NCBI GenBank assembly: GCA_037447655.1
Contig: JBBHKE010001216.1
Coordinates: 61,782 to 93,913 of the forward strand
Source: Zygnema cylindricum
Lineage: Eukaryota > Streptophyta > Zygnematophyceae > Zygnematales > Zygnemataceae
Length of the DNA: 32,132 nt
Direction of reading: 5' to 3'
Positions within the stretch are counted from its first letter, which is position 1; every line of letters starts with the position of its first letter. A program made the translations under genes and the position numbers. Positions 10,082-20,346 of this stretch are shown in pieces. The notes beneath the pieces are model-generated. The model was not told the origin of the DNA. It was given only the letters and a program-made list of their open reading frames with translations, and ran no database searches.

Positions 10082-10543
10082 TGTTCTTCTTCCAAAATGA
10101 CGGCGGACTCTGTCTGCCGTTGGCGCATTCTTTGATCACCGAAGATGATCCTCCACGTGTAAATCAGGCCCCCAAGTGAACCTGTACATATTCCGCCCGG
10201 AAAAACTAATCTTGACTTCCTCGCAGAAGACACGTGTGCTTGAAGTGTACCGAGTCTGTGTACTCCTTCTTGAGTTACATATAACAATAAATCTTATTTA
10301 CGACAATTTATCCTTTAACCAAAAATGACTCAGCACAAACAACTATGGCTGCGGTGTTCGACCAGTGCAGCATGGCAACACAGCGTATTCCTTATACACG
10401 CTGCTATAACTGCGGTGTGACTAGCGTAGCATGGCAGCAAAGTATCCTTCTTACACAGGCTGCTATGGCTGCGGTGTGACCAGCGCAGCATGACAGCATC
10501 TCAATGTGAAATAAAGAGGGCTAAAGGTTTCTAAAAACCAACA
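10082..10543 (-). repeat. 3' LTR of copia element 1
   Basis: Ends are TGTTCTTC (plus-strand left) and CCAACA (right), i.e. inverted TGTT/AACA. A purine-rich tract adjoins the right end (minus strand GGTTTAGGGGAG immediately before TGTTGG). It contains three tandem repeats at about 10340-10497. The partner LTR is missing from the window. Confidence 0.75.
10340..10497. repeat. Tandem repeat inside LTR, about 60 bp x 2.6
   Basis: Three copies contain GGCTGCGGTGTGACCAGCGC and AGCATGGCAGC, beginning near 10343, 10404 and 10463 and joined by a CTTATACAC-like spacer. Such U3 repeats often act as enhancers in plant LTRs; that role is inference. Confidence 0.8.
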
Positions 10544-10556
10544 CTCCCCTAAACCT
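10544..10556 (-). promoter_or_regulatory. Polypurine tract of copia element 1
   Basis: Minus-strand GGTTTAGGGGAG directly abuts the LTR start TGTTGG, as expected for the plus-strand DNA primer of an LTR retrotransposon. Confidence 0.65.
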
Positions 10557-10566
10557 TTAGACTCTC

Positions 10567-10981
10567 TCAGCCACTGAGTCCACATTCTTTTCTACAAAAC
10601 TTAAATTTAGGTGCAGGTAAAGACTTAGTCATCATATCAGTTATCATCATCTCATCTGGCAGATAACCGAGTTTCAAAATCGTATTCATCACCTTCTCTC
10701 TCACAAAATGCAACTTGATATCAATGTGTTTGCTTTTGAAAATGATGACTTGGGTTAGATGCAATTGCAATAGCTGCCTGGTTATCACACCAAACTATTT
10801 GAGATCCTAATTGCATGAAATGAAGCTCTTGAAAGAGAGACTTTACCCACAGTAACTCCTTGACAGCTGAGCTTGCCGCCATGTATTCAACCTCCATTGT
10901 AGACTGAGCTGTTACCTTTTGAAGCTGCTGCTCCAGCATGTTCCACTTCCAATTTTCAAGATAAATATAGTGGTGGAACAC
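10567..10981 (-). pseudogene. RNase H fragment of copia element 1
   Basis: Two overlapping frames (10981-10721 and 10788-10567) together carry the Copia RNase H hallmarks. These are a Ser-Thr-x-Glu-x-Glu-Tyr-Met segment (STMEVEYMAASS), WCDNQAAIAIA, and then KHIDIKLHFVREKV with the tail motif ending the polyprotein. A frameshift near 10740-10760 and another near 10912-10980 separate them from each other and from RT. The C-terminus ends 10 bp before the polypurine tract, the usual spacing. Confidence 0.85.
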
Positions 10982-12110
10982 CGGCGTGGCATGTCTCCAT
11001 AACTAGCATCATTCCAAGTCTGAATTTTTACTTTGTCTCCACCGAGAGCAAGTCGAAGATTCCGTGTTCCCGCAAGGTTTTGAAGAACCCTCTTTGCTGC
11101 CTCCCAATCTGTTTTCCTCGGATTTTGCAAGCTCTGGCTCAAAGCACCGACTTCTGCTGCAATGTCCGGCCTAGTGCAGTTCATGAAGTAGATTAGGCTG
11201 CCAACAATCTGTCGGTATGGAATGGTGGCCATAAAATCTGCCTCCCCTGACTCCAAGGTGTCGTCAATAATGACTCCTCTGTTGATCTCTGTGCCTTCCA
11301 CTTTTTGCTTAAATTCCATGGGAGTGGCACATCCCTTTGCCTCTGACATGCCGAATTTTTCAAGCACATTCCCTATTGCTTCCTGCTGCGTTAGATATAT
11401 TACTCTCATATCTCTATCCCTTACTAATTGAATTCCAAGAATATACTTTGCCTCCCCTAAATCTTTCATCTCAAATCTTAAATTTAAGGCTGCCTTTATT
11501 TTGTTGATCTCATTTAATGACTTACTCAGTAGCAGCAAATCATCTACAAACACATCAATGTAAATAATCCCATCTTTCTCTTCCATAACGTAGACTGAGT
11601 GATCTGAGCTAATCCGTACAAAGCCAAGACCGGTTAGAAACTCATCTAGTTTCAGATTATACTGACAAGGAGCCTGTTTTAGACCATACATGGATTTCAA
11701 CAGCTTACAGACCAGATTTTCATTTCCGGTCTCTACATACGTTTCAGGCTGCTTCATATAGATCACCTCCTCTAAATCTCCATACAACAAAGTTGTGTTA
11801 ACATCCATTTGATGTAATTCCATATTCTCAATGGCATTCGAGAAAGCAAAATTCTAACAGTTGGAAATCGGAGAACCGGAGAGAAAGTCTCGTCATAGTC
11901 AATTCCCTCATTCTGACTATAGCCTTTTGCAACAAGTCTAGCTTTATATCTTTCAATGGAATTATCCGGATTTAGCTTAACTTTGAAGACCCACCTACAA
12001 CCGATTGCCTTTCGGTCTAGCGTAAGTTCTACAAGCTCCTAAGTGTGAGCCTCCATTATCGATCACATTTCATCATTCGCCCCGGATATCCATTAATCTT
12101 TTTCTGGAGC
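10912..12110 (-). pseudogene. Reverse transcriptase of copia element 1 (broken)
   Basis: The largest frame, 11823-10912 (303 aa), contains the Copia RT_2 signature: [19 protein letters not shown] near its start, YGLKQAP, and the catalytic IDVFVDDLLLL where FVDD replaces the usual YVDD. TRPDIA and an AAKRVLQNLAGT connection-like region follow. Upstream sequence to about 12110 encodes the N-terminal RT segment in another frame with stops, so a frameshift lies near 11824-11850. The product is not expressible as one protein. Confidence 0.88.
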
Positions 12111-12177
12111 TGAAAAAGCCTCTTGTTTGGTGGCTGGTTCTGTCGTGCCGACAGAAAACAGAGCATGCTCTACCGGT

Positions 12178-12385
12178 GCACTTCGCAGCATCGCATCTTC
12201 GCAGCTTTGTAGCATCGAATCTTCGCAGCTTCGCAGCCTCGCAGCTTCGCAGCCTCGCAGCTTCGCAGTTTAGCAGCGCAGCTTCGCCGCCGCAGTTTAA
12301 CAGCGCAACTTCGCAGCGTCGCGGGTTTGCAGATTCGCTGCTTAGTATCGCTGCTTAGTAGCGCAGCTTCGCTGCCTCTCAACAT
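12178..12385. repeat. Minisatellite of CGCAGCTT units in the IN-RT linker
   Basis: Degenerate tandem copies of an 8-16-bp unit (GCAGCTTCGCAGCCTC) occupy about 200 bp between integrase and RT. Frames through it on both strands encode only Ala/Cys/Lys/Leu/Arg or Ser/Phe/Ala repeats, so the ORFs there are not genes. Confidence 0.85.
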
Positions 12386-12574
12386 GCTGCTTTGCCTTCT
12401 TCCCCCCGGAAAATGTGAGGCTGGAACTGTTGGATCCGTAGGTTGCCGCCGATGGGGTGGAGGTGGAGGTGGAGGTGAATGACAAGTATCTTGGACAAGC
12501 GGAGTTTCCAGAAGAGAAATAGGAGAAGATGAGGTGGAAGATGTAAAAGGGACATTTTCAAAAATTACATATTC

Positions 12575-13422
12575 TTAGATTTTGGTATTTTTCTCAATAT
12601 CTGTCATGCCAAATATATCAACTGATTCACTTTCCTCTTTAACTAGAATATTCCAAGCAACTTGAAGAGTTTTCCTATTTGTATTGTATACTCTAGAAAT
12701 AGGCAGATTATCTAAAATAAAACATTTGCTCCCAAAAACTCGGAAATGACTAACATTAGGTTTTTTCCTTGTCCACACTTCATATGGTGTTTTTCCTTTC
12801 ACTGCTTTAGTTTCCACTCTATTTCTTATATAAGAGGCATAAGAAAAAGCCTCACCCCAAAACTTAAAATCTATCCCTTTATCCAACATCATAGATTTTG
12901 CACTTTCCGTTAAAGTTTGGTTAAGTCTTTCTGATACTCCGTTTTGCTCTGGAGTATACGGAACTGTAAATTGCTGATAAATTCCATTTTCTTTTAGATA
13001 GTTTGAAAATGCATGGGAAATATATTCACCTCTGTTGTCTGACCGAAGAGAGAGGATCTGTTTCCCATGAAGCTTCTTCGCCCATACCCGAAAAAGCTTG
13101 AAGTGAGTGAGTACTTCACTTTTCTCCTTCATAAAATAAACCTTGTTGTATCGGGAGAAATCTTCTGTCAAACCAAAAACCGGCTTCCACAGAGGGAAGG
13201 AACTTTTGATGGTCCCCACACATCAGAATGAATAATTTGTAGCATATCCGTAGCCCGGTTATCTGCGGCGTGAGGTAAGGGTAATTTATGAAGCTTTCCC
13301 AATGCACACTCATCAGATACATGGGATTCATTTCGGCCTTGTTTAACACCATCAATCATATTTTTGTTTATCATATTATCAAGTCTCTCATGATGAACGT
13401 GACCAAGCCTCTTATGCCACAA
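12575..13422 (-). pseudogene. GAG-pre-integrase and integrase of copia element 1 (broken)
   Basis: Frame 13422-13168 begins MWHKRLGHVH, the His pair of the pre-integrase zinc finger, and carries CALGKLHKLP. Frame 13219-12575 (214 aa) carries the integrase core: a first catalytic-region Asp is in IIHSDVWGP of the neighbouring frame. SLRSDNRGEY supplies the second Asp (with Arg where Gly is usual) and PEQNGVSERLNQTL the Glu region. The GKTPYEVW and FRVFGSKCF motifs typical of Copia integrase tails follow. Core and zinc finger are separated by a frameshift near 13170-13215. Confidence 0.88.
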
Positions 13423-13777
13423 AACGTTTTCCGGAAGGACACTAGAGTATGCAAAATAAATATCATTAGCTTAGTCCATCCAGTACAACAAGTTTGGGCC
13501 TCTAGTTCCTACCAAGGCTACCCTCCCATCTTTGCATGCTACCTTTTTTCCATTCTTTTGTAAAATTTCAAATCCTTTCATTTCAGCCACCGAAGTGGAA
13601 AACAATTTTTTCTTAAACTTTGGAATATAGAGAACATCATGCAATGTTCTTTTCACAAAATTGACCATTGATGTCACAAGCTAACTCCACGCTTCCCTTA
13701 GCTGTTGCTTCCACACCGTTGTCATCCGCATAGTAAATTCGGCGAGTGGGAATCAGAGTGAGTGTTTTGAAGTAAGC

Positions 13778-14770
13778 TCAGTTGCCGCACATGTGGGAAG
13801 AGCATCCGGAGTCCATAATCCACCCTTTTTCTAGATGCCCCTCCATGAGATCCTTTGCGAAAGCAAAGAATTCATCATCATCCGATTGCGGAAATCTGAC
13901 CACATCATCGTTTTCATTTGGTGAATTGTCTTGTTGCGTCTCATGAGTTGCAAAGAACGCCGCATTTTTGACCGGCAGTTTTGATGCCGCCACTCTGGTT
14001 GGAGAATCCTCCGACTGCACCTTCCATCCTGCACGATGAATTCCTGTTTCACATGTTTTTATAAAAGCCGGACACAGCCGGAAAACATGACCTTGACCAA
14101 AGCAATAGACACACCTATCATATTGCCTATAGTTTGGATTAGGTGTGAAATTCTTATTTCCAAAGAATCCAGCCTGTCTATAAGTCTGAGGATTGTAAGC
14201 TATCGCTGACTGTCCACCATTTAATGCTATCTGAGTTGCTTCCTCTAAGATATATGCTTGTGCTACAGCTATATTCCATTTACTCTTCTTTAACCTCTTT
14301 AACTTTTCTGCAACTCCTCTATATTCAGTAGGAAGCCCTCTCATTAAAATCATTGCTTGGTGATAGGGAGGAAAATTCCCCCCGGAACATGCATTTTCCG
14401 ACAAAAGAAGTTTCAATCCATTACAATATGAGCTCATATCCCCCCCTGTATACTTATAATCCCAAATTTTCCCAGCAGTTATAACCTCATTCTGCTCACT
14501 AGCTAACACATAAGATTCCTTTAAGTCCTGCCATATTTTAGACACCAAAGAGACATTGATATATTGCATTTTTAGATCTTCTGATAAGAGTAATTTAAGA
14601 GCGTGCAAAGCATCCTCATTTTTCTTATCAAAATCTGGACCAGTATCCGGAAGAACACCGGAAACCACATCATACAGTTTCACTTGCTTGAGGTACGACT
14701 TAGTTAAATCTGCCCAAAACAAATACTTTTGCCCATTAAACACCGAGATCCGTGAGGGTGGGCCCGTGAC
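13778..14770 (-). pseudogene. Gag and protease start of copia element 1
   Basis: A 321-aa frame (from 14743) with a UBN2-type capsid region is open upstream to about 14771, where repeat X begins. It contains a single CCHC zinc knuckle (CVYCFGQGHVFRLC, about residue 212). It ends in the protease active-site segment WIMDSGCSSHM and then a stop at 13778-13780. The remaining protease lies in another frame (13677-13471). The missing N-terminus and the stop right after the active site make it non-functional. Confidence 0.88.
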
Positions 14771-15050
14771 CTATTGTCTTGAGGCAACCGGTACACCAGA
14801 AACAGAAGAAGAAGCACCAGCCGTTGCCATAATAACAATACACAAAGAGGAAACTCTCACGATATCCCACAAAAGACCGACTTCGCAATGAAGCCCCAAG
14901 CAAACCAGACACACCCTAGGTCTGCAAATATGCCACAATATAAATTATACACGAAGGAAACCACATGCAGAATTTCACAATATTCTGCCCAAAGATCACA
15001 ATGATCTTGTAATTAAAAAAAAACCAAAAAACTGATTCGCAGTTTACATC
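14771..15050. repeat. Direct repeat X, right copy (280 bp)
   Basis: Matches 9573-9852 in the same orientation with scattered substitutions. It truncates the gag end of copia element 1 on its left. On its right, 12 bp on, begins the intron sequence (from 15062) that is duplicated at 18538. The limits therefore coincide with rearrangement breakpoints. Origin unknown. Confidence 0.85.
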
Positions 15051-15061
15051 CAAGTCCAAAC

Positions 15062-15744
15062 GTATGCGCATTCGCCTGGACATGGGAAACAACTGAGAGT
15101 TTTGACTTTGTCTTGTAGTCTCAACGACTGATATCCAAATTCAGGCTCCTTTCTTCAGCGTGGTAGTATGAGTCAGACGTGCAAAATGTTTCAAGAGATC
15201 CATTTTATATCCTCAGGTCAATTAAAGATACCCAAAATATAGTTCACAGAATGCGCACCAAAAGCGAAAGAATGAATACTTTGCGGAAAAGCTCCTCTGT
15301 TCAATCGCCCTTCCCTCCTTTCTCAATAAAGTAGAACTGAAGGTAGAAGGAAGATGCAAATCAAAACATTCTTTCCTTAAAGTTCTTTTTTCTTTTTTTT
15401 GGGTTTTTCAATTCAAAACTGAATAATATTTGCTAGCTCCACATTTCTGCTGCAAAAATGAAATTATTAGATTCCTCGGCATGATACCAAAATGTCACAA
15501 GTTACGGGAAAATGTGAATTTCTGTATCTCTCATATAATACAAGTTTTTAGTGGTCTAGACGTCGTCATAGAGCTGCTTTGCTTGCTAATTGTTACACCT
15601 TTTTGTTACGAATCGAAACCTCAATTGTGCAAGGCAAAAGCAACACAGCCTCCGCATCCTGTTGTCAATGACATTTTTTAGGGATCGTTTTCTGTTTTAT
15701 TCTGAATGTTCTTATGTTATTTTCTGATTGAAAAACCTGTACAG
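15062..15744 (+). repeat. Duplicated intron segment, copy A
   Basis: Aligns with 18538-18763 continuing at 24907-25250 and 26110-26178. Shared landmarks are GGAAACAACTGRGAGTTT, GAGATCCATTTTATAT, ACCAAAATGTCACAAGTTA, AAAATGTGAATTTCT and ACCTGTWCAGATTGTGGATGGC. It is the intron before the PPC C-terminal exon and shows that the domain module was duplicated with its introns. Copy A has no copia insertion and so gives the empty-site reference. Confidence 0.85.
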
Positions 15745-15805
15745 ATTGTGGATGGCTTTTCAATTTCATCGTTTGGGCTTTTCTCAATCAATATCTTGGG
15801 TGGAG
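15745..15805 (+). CDS. PPC-domain gene, exon A3 (end of an upstream PPC repeat)
   Basis: A 61-nt exon between CTGTACAG (AG 15743-15744) and GGAG|GTTAG (donor at 15806), entering in phase 0 and leaving in phase 1. It encodes IVDGFSISSFGLFSINILGG. The V-D-G-F-x(4)-G-x-F-x-I pattern is the last strand pair of the bacterial/archaeal pre-peptidase C-terminal (PPC, PF04151-type) beta-sandwich. The matching upstream exons (copies of B1 and B2) are missing: sequence left of 15050 is repeat X and a retrotransposon. The exon joins in phase to the next one at 16468. Confidence 0.62.
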
Positions 15806-16467
15806 GTTAGTGCTTCATAAATTATCAACTATTCTTCAGAATTTGATAGCACTAAAATATAAAAATAAATGTTAACACTAAATAGTCAAAGTTTTTCGCC
15901 GTGGGGGAGCATGTTTGACCCTTAGAATATAACAAACAATGCGGTCGCTTTTAGTTTTTTTTTGGATCAGATTCCTCTTTTTTATTAGTGCAAAACCAAG
16001 ATCTTTCGACCTCCCAACGTGATTGATAAAATAAAATTCTAATGACCGGTTCTTTTTGTTGTAGAATTGTTTTGAAATCTGTTTCGACCTGATGGATTTA
16101 ATTTTTTCATGAAGAATTCATTTTTTGATGATGAAAAAAGTAACAACTATTTGACAGAGAATTTGACTTACGCAAAAAGGTCTAATTTTAAATCTCGTTT
16201 TGTTACTTGATCCGTGTAATGAAAGACTTCAGAACTCATGCCTATGCAAAGAGGATAATTGTTGTTGCAAGATTGAGTAAAGATGTCAGCAATCCACTCT
16301 ATATTGAAATCCTAAAAATGGAAGCTTAAGGGTGTACCTACCATCGTATGTTCTTCGATATTCATCCCGAACATGTCACAAAATGGTTACAAGTGATGGG
16401 TGATATACAAGCTTCGGCATTTAATTTAACCATCCACCTTCTCATCGTCGGTTTCTAACTTTTGCAG
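15806..16467 (+). other. Intron between PPC exons A3 and B1
   Basis: Runs from GTTAGTGCTTCA to TTTCTAACTTTTGCAG. AT-rich, no ORF or repeat of note. Its first ~15 nt match the start of the intron after exon B3, as expected from the module duplication. Confidence 0.5.
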
Positions 16468-16625
16468 TTTGCAAGGGACCTCCATGTGAGCGAACATACA
16501 ACAATTTCATCATTATCTCATCGCTGCCTTTTAACTACGAGGGTGACACTACTAACTCCAAAGACATGCATACAGCTAGTCCCGGCCGGGATGTCGGGTT
16601 CCTATACAAGCCACCAGCCGACCAG
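16468..16625 (+). CDS. PPC-domain gene, exon B1 (N-terminal half of PPC repeat)
   Basis: 158 nt, phase 1 in and phase 0 out, between TTTTGCAG and GACCAG|GTGGGC. Translated in the phase set by exon A3 it begins VCKGPPCERTYNNF, continues through LPFNYEGDTTNSKD, and ends SPGRDVGFLYKPPADQ. Known of the family: PPC repeats open with a Cys/Asn-rich linker, an FxxxGDTTxxxD strand, and a P-DVxYxYxP strand before the 'VTISTC' strand; all three are here. The two Cys at the start may form an inter-domain disulfide (inference). A longer open frame at 16462-16647 in another register is a shadow. Confidence 0.68.
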
Positions 16626-18115
16626 GTGGGCCCCCTCTAGAATTTAAGTGTCCAGTTTCTTTCTACTTGCTGTTAGAAAAAGCCACTGCAATGGAAATGG
16701 GAATGCAAAAAACTACCAATGCAACTGAAAGAATCAAACTTTGATTCTTCATCATTTTTATTTTTTTTCAATTGAGTATGACAATGCAAAACATTCAGAA
16801 GGGAATACTAGTTCATGAAAGAGGGCAGTTTTAATTTCGTACTCAAACCAACTCTAGACCGATCACATGCATCTCCATTTTTTTACCTACATAGCCGTTA
16901 CAATTTTTTCATGTTTTGGCATGACGTAAGCAAGGTGGTACACTTAGTTATTATTGGACTTTTATAAACCCTACATTGCAAGAAACCCTGAAAGGAAGCT
17001 TGTTATTTTAAAGGTCGATAGTTTGGTGACGGAATGGGTCACGAATGGTTCTGATTAGTAAATAGATTCATCAGCAATAAAGCTTAAAAGCACACACTCA
17101 TTTTTTTAAGATGGAACTTTTTTGGTGTTGTCGTGGCTTCAAAGACAAGGTGCCTGGATAGAGAAAAATTATGTATCCGTATTGAATAGTGCTTTCATTC
17201 TTCATTTTATTCTATAGAATAAAAATATTTTTGGAGAAAAATAGGCTTAGGAAGAGTGCTTTCGTTTTGAGAAAAGATCCATTCTTACTACAATACCTGG
17301 GTACTCCACCCATAGGAGATCATATTTGACTCTTTTTCACACCATCGCTTAGGCTTTGTACCCTTCTTCAGAGCGGTTGCAGTAGGTTCGTGACTTCTAA
17401 AATAAAACGGAAAAAAAAAATCCAAATGCCAGAAACCAAAAGCAAGGATACTAAATTCCAAATATTTTTGCAAAAATCTCCTGGGACTCTTCTTTTGGGA
17501 TTTACGCCTTCACACAAAACTCCATCGGAAATAACCCGAATAAGAGATTATCGGGTTCGCCTAGGTCTTAGGTACCAAACGTGATAAAAACCAGTGTCTT
17601 GTGATTTTGTTTCACAATTACACAACCGTCAACTTCACCATCACCTACCGTGACGTGTCTAAACCGTGATGGTTAACAAATCTAGAGTTAGTCAATTTCT
17701 GGGCATATTATGAAAGTTTTGCCCCTTATTTTCCAGTGCAGTTTTTATATAGCCAGCAACACTTTTTGTTGTAGCATTTCCAGAAATATAAAGTTTGAAA
17801 CCATCGACTGATGTTGAAAAGTTCACATTGTAAGATATTTAATAAGTTTTTTTGGACATGATTTGGATGATACCATACTATTCTTATTTCGGGCACTCAT
17901 ATATGGCCAATTTTGCTCCAGTGAGGTGCTAAACCCTTTAAAAATTCCCAAGATTTTGCGGGCTATCTAGAGTCAAGCATCTCGTCCATGAATATTCTCA
18001 TATCGATGTGAACACACACACTTAGACTTAACAACCTACATAACATTTGTCTCCGTGCTTTCATTTCCTCAATCATTCTCCACTCTGAATGCCTTGAATT
18101 GAATTGCGTCTTCAG
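16626..18115 (+). other. Intron between PPC exons B1 and B2
   Basis: Bounded by GTGGGC and GCGTCTTCAG. AT-rich with T tracts; short ORFs show no domain. No mobile-element terminus was recognised. Confidence 0.5.
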
Positions 18116-18280
18116 GTTGTGACCATATCTACTTGTGACAACTCCACCTTTGATACAACACTCTACGTTTATAATGTGGGTCCGAAGTCAACTTGGAGAA
18201 TAGCATACAATGATGACAGTTGTGGAACTCGTTCCTCGTTGGACCGTGTTTCCTTTCGTCAGAATAACACATATATAATC
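18116..18280 (+). CDS. PPC-domain gene, exon B2 (central PPC strands)
   Basis: 165 nt, 55 codons, phase 0 at both ends, between GTCTTCAG and a perfect donor (ATC|GTGAGT at 18281). Encodes VVTISTCDNSTFDTTLYVYN at its start, then IAYNDDSCG, RSSLDRVSF and ends NNTYIIV. This is the most diagnostic part of a PPC domain: V-T-I-S-T-C, F-D-T-x-L-x-V-Y, the N-D-D-x-C-G loop, S-S-L, and the Y-I-I-V strand that exon B3 completes with VDG. The Asp-rich loop is a likely calcium or structural site. The domain fits a secreted protein, but no signal peptide is in the window. Confidence 0.75.
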
Positions 18281-18763
18281 GTGAGTTCCTTACTTTTAAT
18301 TTTTTCATTTTCGATGTCCAATTTTAATTTTTTCATTTTTCATTTCCGTTAAAATAATTTTATGTAGGATATTTTTGATCTTCTATTGTTTTCAGCTTTT
18401 TATCCTTATCGACAATGGAAATCTTGACATGTTATGGAAAAAAATAGGTGTGGAATGGAGTGGCTCCAGTAAAAATCCGTTCTCTTTATTATGTATAACT
18501 TTAGTATGTTAGAGTACTACAAGGTTTAACCTGAAAGTATGCACAATCTTACGAATATTGGAAACAACTGGGAGTTTCGCAATTGCCGTATATTCTCACC
18601 AAATGTTATCCAAATTTGAGTTCTGCACTTCAACACGGTATTATGGGTATGCAAAATATATTATGAGATCCATTTTATATTCACCTTTAAATGATAGATT
18701 GTCGAGATAAGTTTCTCACAACCAGCACCAAAAATGAAAGGATGGACCAATTCGGGGAAAAGT
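18281..18763 (+). other. Intron after exon B2, left part, including duplicated segment copy B
   Basis: 18281-18537 is unique T-rich intron. 18538-18763 matches intron copy A at 15062 onward. The intron is then interrupted by copia element 2 and resumes at 24907. A TTGTTTTCAG at about 18395 is a decoy acceptor: the sequence after it does not continue the PPC fold. Confidence 0.7.
18759..18763. repeat. Target-site duplication, left copy (AAAGT)
   Basis: AAAGT precedes the LTR at 18764 and recurs at 24902-24906 after the other LTR. The uninterrupted site in intron copy A reads GGAAAAGCTCCTC, consistent with one ancestral copy. Confidence 0.9.
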
Positions 18764-19350
18764 TGATAGGATCTCACACAAAAAATCAGAGTGCAAGACT
18801 ACAGCGGAAGCATTAAAATAAAATATCACACGAGAACGAACTGTCCACAAAAGCCAATATATTTCATAGACATTTTCTCCCATAAAAGATTGACTTCCTA
18901 CTCCCTCTAAGCTGCAGTATATAGTACATTTACTGTGACGTCACTACTTCAAAATCTACCCAATTCATATAGTGCGCACTAAGTGCGTACAAGTCAAAAC
19001 ATGTCAACTGCGAAACACAAAGATCTGCCGGCACAACTCACACGTACAACCAAAACTAACAAAAGACAAAACGTACATACCAACCGTACACTCCAAACGA
19101 AACATAACGTGGTCTTCGTCAAACTGAATCTCCGCGAAACCACGAAAACATAATCCACTACACGAATAAATAAAACCACCCGGGACCACAAACTTAGCGT
19201 AACGACAAATTAGCCCACTAACTTAACGTAACGACAAATTAGCCAGCCGCGCGACAGACCGCGACGGCCGACTACAACTTTGACTGAAAAAGACAGAATA
19301 GTCGGCCGCGCGACAGACCGCGACGGCCGATTACAAACTTTGACTTAACA
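18764..19350 (-). repeat. 3' LTR of copia element 2
   Basis: 587 bp, from TGATAGGATC to TTAACA on the plus strand; the partner is 24315-24901. It contains two sets of direct repeats: a 25-bp unit (AACTTARCGTAACGACAAAT...) at 19191 and 19220, and a ~39-bp CG-rich unit (CCGCGCGACAGACCGCGACG...) at 19247 and 19306. These sit near the LTR's transcriptional 5' end, where plant LTR enhancers often lie. Confidence 0.96.
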
Positions 19351-19362
19351 ATCCCCCTCTCA
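19351..19362 (-). promoter_or_regulatory. Polypurine tract of copia element 2
   Basis: Minus-strand GAGAGGGGGAT abuts the LTR start TGTTAAGTC, as expected for the plus-strand primer. Confidence 0.85.
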
Positions 19363-19374
19363 AACTTGTAATCA

Positions 19375-20346
19375 TCACATCAAACCTAATTTAGGTCTCC
19401 CCCTCAAAAGTACATCATAAGCCGCGGCTTTCGTCAATATATCCGCAGCTTCCTCCAACGTTGAAACATACAAAAATTCAACTTCCTTTGATGTGACCAA
19501 ATTGCGTACGAAGTGCCACTGAATCCTAATATGTTTTGTCCTTTTGTGAAAGACAGAATTCTTCACTAATGCCATCGAACTCATGCTGTAAGAAAATATT
19601 TTCATACAGCCAATTGAAATCCCCAATTCTCCAAGTAGTTCCTTAATCCAAATTGACGCCTTAGACGTATGACACGCAGCCATATACTCTGCTTCGGTTG
19701 AACTTAATGCAACAGTTGGCTGGAGTCGTGAACTCCAAGAAATTGGCGCGCCACCAAAGACAAAAGCATATCCAGAAGTTGACTTTCCTGTATCAAAATC
19801 TCCACCCCAATCTGCGTCACAATATCCCACGCACTCCAAAGATGTCCGTCCAGATCGGAACAATAAACCAATCTCGACCGTACCTGCAAGGTAACGAAAT
19901 ATCCTCTTCACGGCCTCCCAATGAATCTTTTTAGGAGCCTGACAAAATCGGCTCACAACAGAAACTGCCGCTGAAATATCCGGTCGCGTGGCCACACTTA
20001 AATACATTAAACTTCCAACGGCCTCACGATAGGGCACGTGGACAGTTTCCTCCTCCTCAAATTTGCGATATTGTAGTTTGGAATCTAGTGGTGTCAAAAC
20101 CGGCTTAGAGTCCAACATAGCAAATTTAGTTAGTACTTCTTTGCAATATTGCGCTTGCGACAATTTAATATCTCCATTATCGTACCTTAAAACTTCCACT
20201 CCAAGAATATATCGTACGTCCCCCAAATCTATGACTTTAAAATGTAGACGTAGGTACTCCTTCAGTTCCGCGATTCGCGTCAACTTGTCACATATCATCA
20301 AAAAATCATCCACGTAGAGAAAATATAATTTGATCTTCCCCCTCAC
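19375..20346 (-). pseudogene. RT C-terminal half and RNase H of copia element 2
   Basis: A 323-aa frame. Near the start is the catalytic FLYVDDFLM motif, then LGDVRYILGVEV, a VPYREAVGSLMYL segment, TRPDISAAVS and the RIFRYLAGT connection. RNase H follows, with the CDADWGGD Asp motif, STSGYAFVFGG, the Glu-bearing SSTEAEYMA and the KHIRIQWHFVRN tail ending in ADILTKA. These are standard Copia landmarks in the correct order. The frame differs from the N-terminal RT half; the shift lies in the T-rich stretch at about 20315-20322, just before the YVDD codons. Confidence 0.92.

Larger units (their letters stand above)
10082..14770 (-). mobile_element. Ty1/copia retrotransposon 1, 5'-truncated and decayed
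   Basis: Reading on the minus strand from high to low coordinates, gag with a CCHC knuckle, protease, integrase, reverse transcriptase and RNase H fragments are followed by a polypurine tract (10544-10556) and a 462-bp 3' LTR with TGTT...AACA ends. The integrase-before-RT order defines Copia. The coding parts fall in different frames with intervening stops. The 5' LTR, primer-binding site and gag start are absent: the gag frame runs directly into repeat X near 14770. It is therefore an immobile fossil. Confidence 0.9.

Noticed and set aside
12170-12385. ORFs on both strands
   Set aside because: Products of the CGCAGCTT minisatellite; periodic translation in every frame.
9577-15048. Repeat X copies as LTRs of a larger element (TGTC...TACA ends)
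   Set aside because: No primer-binding site beside either inner edge, no polypurine tract and no target duplication outside. Element 1 has its own 3' LTR at 10082-10543.
18390-18540. Acceptor TTGTTTTCAG as the next PPC exon after B2
   Set aside because: The following translation (LFILIDNGNLD...) lacks the VDG-x-F ending of a PPC domain. Exon B3 at 26179 fits by sequence and phase.
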